Shown piece after piece: positions 1-11,100 of a stretch of 64,000 nucleotides of DNA; the stretch's first letter is position 1, and each line of letters starts with the position of its first letter. Location: positions 13,357,001 to 13,421,000 of the forward strand of contig NC_064437.1 in the NCBI RefSeq assembly GCF_023343835.1, in the 5' to 3' direction. A program made the position numbers and the translations under genes. The notes under the pieces are model-generated. The model ran no database searches, was not told where the DNA came from, and was given only the letters and a program-made list of their open reading frames with translations. Origin of the DNA: Lagopus muta. Its lineage: Eukaryota > Chordata > Aves > Galliformes > Phasianidae.

Positions 1-3000
1 GTTCATTTCTGTAGAAGCCTTCAAATCCGGACTGTGTTGTCTTCATAAGTTTCAGATCTTTAATTCCAGCAAAAACAACCAGAGGACCTGTGAGCCAGAA
101 ATATGCGATAGCATGAGCCCTTTTCAGAGGCAGACAGAAAGGATCTCTGCTTGTGCACTTGTAGTAGCAGTTCTAGAGCCGTCAGGTAGTGACTACTCCA
201 AGACTTGCACATTTCTGCTGCAAGGCTAACTACTTCTAAAAATTATTTTCTGTGTGCTGATGTTAGCAAGAAGGCAAGAAACAAGATAGAAGCCACTGAA
301 ATCAGAGCTCAGTCTAGAAAGAAGAGAATCTTCTTGAGTGACCTGCAGTGGAGAATCGAGGACACCTCTTCTCTCACTTCCTTGGAGCTGGGATGCATAT
401 CAGGTAGGCTGTTACTGATGTCAACTTGGGGATCGATCACTAATTGCTCAAAAGGGAAATGAAATGGGCTACTGGTGCTGTGGTGCACAGGAGAGGTAAA
501 GGGAGGCCTTTTCTAACATGGAGAAGTGTTGAAAGGTAGGTTATACAAAGACTGGGAGCCTCAGCCAGAAATTCACTTTACATATCCATCCTGTTGTGTT
601 TTGCATCCCTAAGAACGCGAGGGCAAGGAGCCAATGCAAATGCTTGCAGTTCAGCTAATTAGCAGGAACTGGCATTAATACAGATACCACCCACAGGTTC
701 AAACTGACAGTGTTTTCCTTGTAGCCACTATTTATAAAATGAGCTGTTGCAGATCAATGCTGCATGGGCGGATTATAATTTTCTCAAGACCTAACAGTTG
801 TGTCCTGAACATTTTATTCTGTCATTTTGGATGGCAGCTGAAAAAATTCATGTGGTCAGTCATTTAGATTACACCAAACTGATAATTGAAAATTTCACTG
901 AGCAGAGCTGCCAAAAATGCAAATTTGGGAAAGAGGAACTTTACACCATGCAGACTTACCCAGAGCCCATATAGATGGTCACTGCTGAAGCCTATGCTGC
1001 TGCTTTGTGCTCTTCATGCACACACTAGCTAGTTTAAAATTAATCCTTCAGTAAGCCCGGCACATAGTAATCCTGACTTTGACTTGGAGGACTGACACAC
1101 TTTTATTAAATTGCCTTTGAAGAAAGGAGCATATAAACAGGAGGGGGAACAGCTGTTTATGAGGGTGGATAGTGATAGGACAAGGGGGAATGGTTTTAAA
1201 CTGAGACAGGGGAGGATTAGGTTAGATATAAGGAAGAAGTTTTTCACTCAGAGGGTGGCGCACTGGAACAGGTTGCCCAAGGAGGTTGTGGATGCCCCGT
1301 CCCTGGAGGCATTCAAAGCCAAGCTGGATGTGGCTCTGGGCAGCCTGGTCTGGTAGCTCCCAAGCAGGGGGGTTGAAACTAGGTGATTTTTGAGGTTCTT
1401 TTCAACCCAGGCCATTCTATGATTCAGTGAAAGTTAAACTGAAAGTAATTTTGCTGTGATGGATATTTCCAAATGACATGATTGTTTAGAGTGTTTTTTT
1501 GTTTGTTTGTTTAAATACCTTGTTACTGGGTATGATTAAAACTGTATTTCATCCATTTATTTTCTTGTTTACATTCATCATTGCTTTTTGAATGGTGTTA
1601 TCTATTACTTTGACTACATTCCCTCATTATTCACCAAAGCTTTGTAGAATCTAAAGATTTATCTTATCTGCCCAATATTGTTGAACAGAATATACTGGAT
1701 TTGCTTCAGATCTTGATGACTTCATTGCTCAGGTATAAGATAATTGGGTACAAATGTAATGCAAATACTACCAGTGTACCTTGAAGTATCTCATATTCAA
1801 ATGCATACTGTTGTTTGAAAAGAATGCTTGCAACAAATGCTTTAAAGAAATGCTGGCTGGGTAGATGTCTAGGTAGAACTATAACACCTAGACAAAGTTT
1901 TTAAAGAGCTGAATGTCCCTGTGCTTTCAGAAGCTTTTGTGCTTGTACTGTTTTTTCAGTTATCTGATGGCAACTCCACTGAGAATTGGAATCGATGATC
2001 TTTAGAGGTCCCTTCTAACCCTGCAATGCTGTGATTAAGTTACTTCTGATGTTTTCAGGTTTTAAAAAATTCTAAGCCTCCAATCAATTGAAATAGTGCA
2101 GGGGAGGAAAAAAAAAAGAAGAAGAAGAAGAAGAAAAAGAAAAGGTTGTAATTCTATTAAGCCTCACAAGTTTTCTTTTAATGATGAGTAAAGTGTTAAA
2201 ACATAGGGTTAACAGAGAAGTAAATTTATGTGTCTGGCTGCTAGGTGCATGGGAGGATGCTAAAGATAGAAAAGGCTCACTTATAAGGAGAATAAAAGGG
2301 AGTTGAAAATCTTCTGATTATTATTCACCCAAGCAGGGAATCCTGAAGAAACAACTGAAGGTCTGCATGAAGAAAAGACTAAGAAGGAAAGGCAGTTTTT
2401 TCAGAAAGCCTTTGTAAAGGCTGAAATTGCAAAATTGCATGCAGAATTATCATGATGATGAAATATTTAGATTCAGTTCATATACTGGAAGCAGAAGCTT
2501 CTCAAGAAAGCATAATATATTTTTTTCTTCATTCAGGTTTCTTTCTTAATTTTTTTCAAGAAGATAAAATTAATTATATCAAGGCTGAGAAAAATGTAGT
2601 AGTTGTCAACATTACTGTGAACATTACAAAACATTATGCCAAAAGGCACTGGAAACCTGCATGGGCTTTCTCTTTTTTTTTTCAGCAGGAATGTGGGGCC
2701 AATGCTCAGCTGTTCTTTAGCTGTCTCTCAGAGATCAAGGACTACATAATTAGACCATAAAATTATTCCTTGGTTTAGACCTCTGGAGAGGTTTTGTTCC
2801 TCTGTAAGCCCTGCCATGGCTTTTGCTGTCCCTAAAGCAACCTTCTGTCATCAGCAGAAATATTTACAGAGAAGCAGGGGAAGCTGCAAAGTCTTTTCTC
2901 ACCATTCCGGCACTGCTCAGCTTCGCAAAAGCGAATCCCATCAGGAACAAGTATGAATGAGTGGATGTGGGGAACGCCGTTCTAAAATCCAGAGTAGACA

Positions 3001-3889
3001 TGTGAGTTAAAATGCAGAAAGCAGAAAGCATCACCTTCACAGGAAAGCAGGGTAAGAGAGTGGCAAATGGCTCCAGCACGAGCCAAGGGAATGCATTAGT
3101 ATTTCAGATACCTGGTATTGACGTTGCCATGGCACTTCCTGAACGTAGGTTTTGACGTACGCCACTTGGCAAAATGTTGTCATGAAGTGTTTGCAGATAT
3201 CTATAGCAAATTGTTCTATACTTGAGATCTAAGGCAGCAAAGAATATTATTAGAATGAAGCAATTACCTCACATACAAGAGCAGATTGTTCTAATTGTAA
3301 ATATTTAGGGAGCATCAATGTTGTTAAAAATACAGATTTCTTTCAATTCTGGTTCTGCGAGCTTACTCACTTGATCAGCTTGCAGCAAATGCTGCAAATA
3401 AACATCCAGATCCAGCTAAAAATCTCCCATTCTGCAGCTTGGGAGCTGGAGTCCCTGGATGTAATGCTGAATGTGGATTTCATTAAAAGAGAGAGAACTT
3501 GAGCTGCAGATTTTCTTTACGGTATGAGGAACTGAGGGAGGTAAGAGCACAGTTAACAGAATTAAGAAGAGACTAAGCTACTTAGAGCCCTTCTGTTTAA
3601 AATGCTGCATAACAAACACTTCCCAGTGAAGAGACAAGAAAAGCAAGGATAGCTAAAAAGTAAAAGATACCCCATTTTTTTTGGCCAACACCAGGACAAT
3701 ATTCTTAATGGTGTCTGTAGGTATCACTAAAGAGTTGTTTCCATCCAAATACTCATGAGCAGAAGTCAGCCGGAGATGTGTGCACACTTCCACTTCTTTA
3801 ACAAAGTGCTTCTTCCCTTCTCTATGAAGGCGAAGGAATTTGATTGTGTTCTTGCCATATTCACAGTTGAGCACTTCTATATCCTTAAT
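1..3889 (-). CDS. UOX: Urate oxidase (uricase) gene, partial: coding exons 2-5
   Basis: Urate oxidase converts uric acid to 5-hydroxyisourate, classically in peroxisomes. Four exons are read on the minus strand: 3889-3671 (73 codons, begins [14 protein letters not shown] and contains IPTDTIKN), 3228-3112 (39 codons, [12 protein letters not shown] to VPWQR), 2981-2903 ([19 protein letters not shown]) and 87-1 ([19 protein letters not shown], cut by the window edge). Every junction seen has AG/GT sites and compatible phase, with no stop or frameshift. Lys in YGK and Thr in IPTDTIKN, the family's Lys-Thr catalytic pair, are present, as is Phe in QSGFEGF. The NH of mammalian FNHV is replaced by CQ (TFCQV). 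Six cysteines occur in about 167 residues, more than I recall in mammalian forms. The first coding exon was not found and the last exons lie outside. Birds excrete urate and are said to lack liver uricase, so activity is doubtful, but this part is open. Confidence 0.93.
1108..1430 (+). mobile_element. CR1 LINE, 3'-terminal fragment
   Basis: This 5'-truncated CR1 lies in the UOX intron between exons 4 and 5, antisense to UOX. It encodes the degenerate end of CR1 ORF2 ([16 protein letters not shown], then [19 protein letters not shown]) and ends in the family 3' tail with a CCATTCTATGATT-like motif. Confidence 0.9.
1988..2040 (+). mobile_element. CR1 LINE, short 3' tail remnant
   Basis: A roughly 50-bp piece matching the CR1 3' end (GATCTTTAGAGGTCCCTTCT, then a degraded TGTGATTAAG end). 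Nothing of the ORF remains. Confidence 0.65.
2107..2145 (+). repeat. GAA/A-rich microsatellite
   Basis: A purine-only run with GAA triplets, inside a UOX intron. Confidence 0.9.
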
Positions 3890-5148
3890 CTGAAGGGAAA
3901 AAAACACATGCTATAGTTGTAACTCAGAACTCAGCAGAGGCATTAGTTACACTTAGGCAGTGAAACATAAGCAACGTTTATTGTTTTATTTCTGTGATTA
4001 CCTGTGATAATGAAAATATTTCCAAGTTCTGATAGAAGGATAAATGCTTTGAGATGTCTTTATGAGTAGCAGCTATGACAGACTTTAAAACGTTTCTTGG
4101 AGGGCAGATCTTTTAGCAAATCGTACGCGGAGCTGCAGGGGCACTGAAGCAAAGCTTCAGTGCAGGGCAGGCAGGTGGCTTTGTGAGCAGGCACAACTCC
4201 CAAACAAAGAATGAAAGCAGCTGTCATGTTCTTGATGACTTTTGTTTTCTGTTGCCCCATCTGTGCATGTTGTGGTTCCCGAGAGAAAGAAGGAAAGAAG
4301 GGCCGGGCTGGGCTGGTTGAAAGGGTTTTGTTGCAACCGGATTCCTGGTTGCTCATGAAAGGGATCAGAAGCAAGTCTGAGCAGCAAAATTCAGCTCTCA
4401 ATTCACACTTCTACAATCCTGGCTTTCTGGGATCATTGTTTTTGTTTGCGCTAAGCCCTAATTGCTTTCATCCTGCTTTGGTCAGACGCAGTCCAACTTG
4501 CACAGCTTCTGCCGTGCTGGAGACACTGCAATGGGAGGGAAGGAAAAATACTGTAGGGTCATGGGGTTTTCTTTTCTGCTAAAACATCCAGTGCTGACTG
4601 CAATAGACTTTCCCTGAGGCTGACTCGTCCCGTACCTGATATTAACTTATTCCAGTGCAAGTGTAATGGGAAAGGAGACGAGAATATTTTCAAGACTAGG
4701 TTCAATTCAGACTTTGTTCCTAAGATAAATGCTAGTGCATTTAAAAGGGAATTTAAAAACCTTACTAACCAACTGGAAGTAAATTGCTATGGCTCAGAGG
4801 CTTTTGTTGCTGTCAGTCCCTGCAAATGGACGTTCAGTGCCCATGGGCAAATGGAGGAACAGAGCTGAACTGGGGGCTTTGCAACCGGGAATGATGCAAA
4901 GGCTGAGCTCACTGCAGAGGCTGCATGGAAAAGCAGAGAGGAGAAAGTGGGTTTGGTTTGCTTGTCTGAAAACTGAGCTTTTTCGGGTAGTTGTACAAGA
5001 TTGACGAGTTTCACGTGTCCGTTCTTCTGCCCGGATTGACGCGCGCGAGCTTCTAGCCGATGCTGGGGGCGTTCACAGGCAGCCTGAGGAAACGCAGGCG
5101 ACTTCTGTTTTCGGAGCCTGCCCTGCGCTCACTGTGCCACGCGCCGAG
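3890..5148. other. Intergenic or 5' region between UOX exon 2 and DNASE2B
   Basis: UOX (minus) and DNASE2B (plus) point away from each other here, so the UOX first exon and both promoters could lie in this stretch. I found no minus-strand start exon with a convincing donor. A cysteine-rich minus-strand ORF at 4401-4060 is noted in the findings. From about 5000 the sequence becomes CpG-richer toward DNASE2B exon 1. Confidence 0.5.
5010..5019 (+). promoter_or_regulatory. E-box CACGTG upstream of DNASE2B
   Basis: TTCACGTGTC lies about 130 bp before the DNASE2B start codon. It matches 8 of 10 positions of GTCACGTGAC, the CLEAR element bound by TFEB/MITF-family factors at many lysosomal genes. 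The site is seen; the role is inferred from family knowledge. Confidence 0.4.
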
Positions 5149-8100
5149 ATGACTGCGAGCTGTGCGTGGCGCGGCCCTACTCTGCTGCTGCTGCTCTTCT
5201 CCCCAGCCCTGTCGGCAGTGGAGATTTCCTGCAGGAACGAAGACGGGGAGGCAGTGGACTGGTAAGTAAGCACCGCACACGGGAGGGAAACTGGATGAGT
5301 AAATAATGCCTAAAATTACACTGTGCAAAGTAGGCGGGTCACTGGGAAGTAATGCATAGCAAGCATTGGTTTAATCCTTCTTGCCTCTGAGTAGCTGAAT
5401 TTTACATTAGGAAAACCTGGGCTAGGTTACTGAAAGGTGATTTCATTCCATGGAACAAACCACGCTGCTCTGTTATGACTAACTGCAAAATAATGACAGG
5501 TTTACGCAGCGTTCATTTCTGATGATCAAAGCCAGCCTCACCTGTGTTCCAGTGCCAGCACCACAACTGCCTGCAGCAGCACTGCTGGGAAAATGCCCGC
5601 ACCCTGCCCTGATCTCACTGATGGCCCCTGGCCACGCAAGGGAGCTGAAGCCCAGTTGCCTCCCGAGTGGGCTGGGAGACGCACAAGGAGCGCAGGCAGC
5701 CGTGGCTGTGTGGGAAAGCGGTGTCTGGCAGCGCCCAGCCAGCACTTAGGTGCCAAGTGATTAACTGGGTTAATGCACCTTGAAGATGAAAGACACGAAG
5801 TGTAATCACAAAACAGCCAACCCATGTTTAGAAAGTAAAGCAAGGGCTTTTAAAAAAGGAAAGAAAAGAAAAAAAGCACTGAAGCCTCTGAAGGACAAAT
5901 ACTAGGCACTTTAAAATAAGAATGATAGAGCATTAATTAGTTCAGATATGAGTGATAGAGGAGGTGGTGCTGCTCTGTACCACCACCCTCACACATGGCT
6001 CACCAGGGGCTCCCAAGCACAGGCAGTGTGCTGCGCACATTGAGCTCCTGAGGGACTGGGCCAGCCCCATCTTGCTTATCAATGCACCTCCAGATAAAAG
6101 TCATTTTTTGGGAATCAGAATCTGAATTGGTGCAGGCAGCCAAGAAATTGGTGATAAGAAATATTTCATTTCTCTGTAAAACAATGATTTCTTTCAGAAT
6201 AAGTTGCAGACCCTGGTCCCTTCTGACAGGAGTAGTAGGGAGAAGAGGGGAGATCTTCCAAACATATCGTGACCTGATAAAAGAGAAGCTTGCCTGTCAG
6301 CATGGTCGTGCTTGTTTATTGACAAACATCCTCTGCTTCTTCCTGATTCTGAAGTCAGGTGCTACGAAGCAGAACTGAAACTGCTGAGAAAAGCTTCCTC
6401 TTAAGCAAAGGATGTTGACACCCTTTAAAATAAACACAGCTTTTCTTTTTTTTATTTTCACTTGCAAGAGCTGTATGAGTCTCTGCTGTTCAGTGGCTTC
6501 CTGCTGCAATTCTCCATAATTGCTTATTACCAGTACTCACACACCTTTTCTTTGCTGCTAGACTGAAGGAATCACTTCCCTTATCACTCTGATTCCTCCC
6601 TGGAAATGCCAAAAGCTGAGTGGGAGGGGGCTTTGGGCAGCTCACATTACTGGGAGGCGTCCTACTGGGGGACAGCTGGATCTGTAAGGTCCCTTCCAAC
6701 CCAGACTGTGCCATGAATCTGGTCCTCCCACCTGTGTCCCTGGCTTGCCTGCACTTCCTTCCATGAGTGGTAGTGCTGGCAATGGCCACAGGTGCTGTTT
6801 CACCTGGGAGCTCACCTCACCAGCCCCTGCACACAGCATATGGCCCCAGGCCCACTGTCCTTAGGAGAGCAGAAGTCTCTGTTTTATTGGCCCAAGTTCA
6901 CTGCACTCTTTGAGAATCATCTTGTGCACACAGAGCCAGGGATTGAAGCCAGGGCTGTGCATTGGTTTTTATAGGATGTGGAAAAAAGAGATTAAAAGGT
7001 GGTTAAAATTTGCTTCTAGTAATTCAGTGCTCACTCAGAAGCAAGCACTGTGGCTGTGTTAATCAGATTCTTTGCTGCTAATAACTTTGCTTTTTCCTGA
7101 TTGTCAGGAAAGTAATTTCAGTCCACTCCCACAACACTTCAATACTTTAAGCGCTTGAGAAACTTCCTGTGCAGTTAGCAGTGAGGACTTTCATCCAGCT
7201 TTAATTGCTGAGGCACTCATCTGTCAGGTCAAGTGCTCAGCTCACCTGGGAGTGGGCATTCCTGTAAGCACGTCAGCTGCAGGGCTGTAAACATGGGGAA
7301 AGCACCGACCTTCCAGAACATTTTGGAGGAGCTTGGAAAGGCTTCAGGCAGCAGTTCTTGGTTCATCTCCTACCTGTATAACTACTACTATTTGTCTTCT
7401 TTCCAAAACCTCATTGCAAGTGAAGGGATGGCTGCAGCTTCTCAAGTAGGAAACGCTCTCACCAGACCTCCCCTGCAAATTCCTTCTTCACCTTCTCCTG
7501 GAACATCCCTCAGACAGTGGGGATGCAGGTGGATTACAAGAATCACTAGCATGGTGTGTGCTTCTCCTCAGTCTGTATGTGTGCCCTTCCATGGATTAAG
7601 TGTCCCTCTAGCAAAATGCTGTTCTGGTGCTTTTACCTGCTTTCTGAGCTGCCTTTTTTTTTTTTTTTTTTAAACCAACTGTAATTTATCTGGGCAGGAC
7701 CTACTCCTCCTGACATACTGACAGTGTTAAGTGCAGTCAGACTGCATTATTGCTAAGCATTATGCACAGGACCGAAAATAATGCCGCTCAGTTCTTACTA
7801 TTGACATAAATAACAAATTACTTAAGCAGAGCACTCAAAGCAAGTGGCTCAATTAATTAGACTGCAATTAATCCCATGGACTTTTGTACTAGGAAAACCT
7901 GTTTACTTCATCAGATACACTAGTAGAAACGGACCCATTTGCCAACAATGTCAAGTACTCTGCAATTTTGAAGAGATTTGTGTTTCTTACTGATTGTTTG
8001 TAAATATTCCACTTGCAACAGCTCAGCAGAATGTGTGTCTGCTATTGAAGGATTATAATTAATCATGGTTTCGTGCTTATTTATGTGTGTATGAACAAGT

Positions 8101-11100
8101 GGAATTATATAATTTTATGATTTAATATACAGTGTAATTATGGCTCATATAAATACATAATTCTATTTGTATAGAATAAGAAATTGTTGGTAAGAGTTAT
8201 CCATATTGACCAAGAGAATGGCAGACTGAGTTTGGGACCTGAAGTTCAGGCTCAGCCTTTTCCTGTTTACGAAAGCCAGGAGCAAGCAGCATGGATTTGG
8301 TGGCTGCATGGGACACCAGAGGATGTCCCCACAGTGTGCATCCCTGCATAGTTTTCCCTGCTTCATCTCCCTGATGCTGAGCTCACAGTTCAGTCACTGA
8401 AATGCTAGGCACAACTCATTCAGCCTCATCCTTTGTGCCGAGGGTGAAAACCCCACAAAGATGCAGGACAGAGTTGTGTTCAGATGCTCACATTCACATT
8501 TTAGCCACAGGAGGGATGTGGGTGCAGTGAGGGAAAACTAAGGCTAGTTATTCTAGGGTACTGACAACAGTGTGGCCATAGCAAGGGTAGTTTGGTGCTG
8601 GCTAAGCCTCTTCAGAGAAGCAGACTGAAGGTGCCCGCAGGGACACGGTGCTGCTGGCTCCAGAGTGTTAGCACTGGTGTCCCTGTGCAGGCATCTCTGT
8701 GGTCACCTTGGTCCTTACATGCTCATGGGGGAGAAGAGATGGACCTATGCATTGAGGTAGAATGGTTTGTGAGAAAAACAAAATTTGTTTGTCACTGCTG
8801 CAGGTTTGCTCTGTACAAGCTGCCAAAGCACACCAAAGGAGATGGCACAGGGCTGGGCCTGGAGTACCTGTACATGGACAGCCTAGCGCAGCAGTGGCAG
8901 CCTGGCAGGTACCTTGTCAACATGACACAGAGTGCTCTGGGACAGACACTGGGGCAGCTCTACAAAGCATACGAGTCCAAGGTAAGTAAGGTTTAATTGC
9001 TGTGTTGCTATCATGTCTACCTGACAGTACATGCAAATTAAATGAAACCAGCCAAAATAAGCATGTAGGGCTATAGCCAGACCTGACTGACTAGATCTGC
9101 TAATATGCATCAAGGTGAGCATACTGGTGGCTTGGCAGATCATTTGCAGTTCTGGCTACAATTAGAATCATAGAATCGTAGAATTGTTTGAGTTGGAAGG
9201 GACCCCTAAATATCAGCTACCCCAACTCCCCTGCTTTGAACAGAGACCCCTACAGCTTGATCAAGCGCTCAGAGCCCTGTCCAGACTGACATTGCAAGTA
9301 TCCATGAACAGGGCATCCACTGCCTATCTGGGCAACCTGCCCCAATGCCTCCACCCTAATTGTAAAGAGCTTTTAAATATTTTCCCTATATTCAAAATTA
9401 GAATTAGAAGTTGCCCTAGAAATTTCTAGTTGAGTCTTTCACACACTTGAAGTATTGTCCATCAAATAGATGAACATTGGTGCACGGTCCCCATGGCTTT
9501 GTTTCTGCAATTTCTGTTGAGTGGTGGCTGAAGCACAGAGCCAGCTGTCAGCTCAGCCCAGCCTGGTGCCGATCACCCACCTTAGCCCTCCCAGCTGCAT
9601 GTGTTTTGCGTTTCACCTTAGATCACATTTGGGTTTTGCTGTTGCCTTCTGACTGCTTCACCAGTAATGATTTCTTTTTCTAGTCAGAAACTTCCTTTAT
9701 GCTAGTGTGATCATAAAATACCACAAGATCTGCCCATGGTTATTTTTTAGCATCTACACATTGTTCCCATTCTTAAGAGTCTGGGTGTGTCTTTGCATTT
9801 CTGCTGTGGGTTGGTGGTAGGGTGTCATTACATTTATATGTTTAAAAAAAAATTGGTCAAATATTGCCAAACCACTCGACTCTCCTATTCTGTATCATGC
9901 TGGAACTGTAATACAAACAATCTTTACAAGCTGAGCTATGCTGATGCCATCTTCCTACACTGCTAGCATTTGCAAACTGCACAGCAGGTGGGGAAACATT
10001 TCTCAACACCTTTGAAGCTCTTTATTCGGGGCAAATAAGGTGCAGCTGTATGTAAATTTTTTTGTAAAAAATATTCATGGTTTGTCCTTCATAAGAACAC
10101 TTGAAATGGCTTCTTTTCCTGAGCAGACATTTTCACAGAACCTTGTTGCTAAGTGAGAAAGAGATACACAGAAAAGCAGAGAATGGGAAGTTCTGGGAAG
10201 TGGTTGCCCAACAGAACCCATGGAAATTGTCCTATTGAGCATATTGAGCCTCAAGGACTGTTGCAATGATTGAGAGAACTTCTGCTTGATATTAACCAGG
10301 ATCGTAATGCTGAGTCTTCAAGTTTATTTTAGTGTAAGCTCTGTGTAGATGGTGGCAGCTGACATGGGAAAGAGTCTCGTGATGTATGCAGAGATCTGCT
10401 GAATTCTTTCAGAAAAAGTCATTTGCTTAAAGGCCTTCCTCTTACTGAATGTCGTGTTTCAGAAATGTGTGTTTCCCTGCAGAGGAACAACACTGTGTAT
10501 GCAATCTATAACGATGAGGTCCCTCATTCAGGCTCCATCAGCTCTAAAAAAGGACACACCAAAGGTACAGGGAGAATCCCCAGCTTTCCTCTTTTTTAAA
10601 GTTGTGGAATTTGTTTGTTTGTCAATCTGCATATCTAAAAATCCTGCCTAAAACAAAACTGGAAAGCAATTTGCACGATGAGTGGTTTGCGGCGCGGTGA
10701 CAGATGCAGTTGCTTCTATTCTGGTTCTGCTGTGCCTGTGCTGTATTGAAGAACTCTTAGGGATTAGGGACCCTTTGTTTTCAAGAGTGGAAACTCTTGT
10801 ATCTCCTTCTGCAAGTACAGACACATCGTCCTGAGCTGGCTATGTGACAGCAGCACCCAGTGCAAGGGGAAAGGCACCCTGTGAGACAGTTAGCCTCTGA
10901 ACTCCCAGCTTTCCATCTCTGTGGAAGGATTATAGAGGCACTTAAGTAAGCAGTGACAGTATAGCCACAGAGCTGCTGTGCAATCCTGGTGGTCCCTTGA
11001 GGAAGCAGATGGGATTTGCCCAGCCTGGCGCTGGAGAGCTTTGGCAGGGCTGTATCTGGCTGTAGATCTGGGGGCTGCTCCCTGGGCCCATGCCTACCTG

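Noticed and set aside
3962-4060. Minus-strand donor CAG/GTAATC as the end of UOX exon 1
   Set aside because: The phase-compatible frame upstream of the donor reaches a stop without any Met and does not resemble the UOX N-terminus.
8592-8996. 134-codon ORF including DNASE2B exon 2
   Set aside because: The part before 8804 is intron; the acceptor CTGCTGCAG and phase with exon 1 show where the exon begins.
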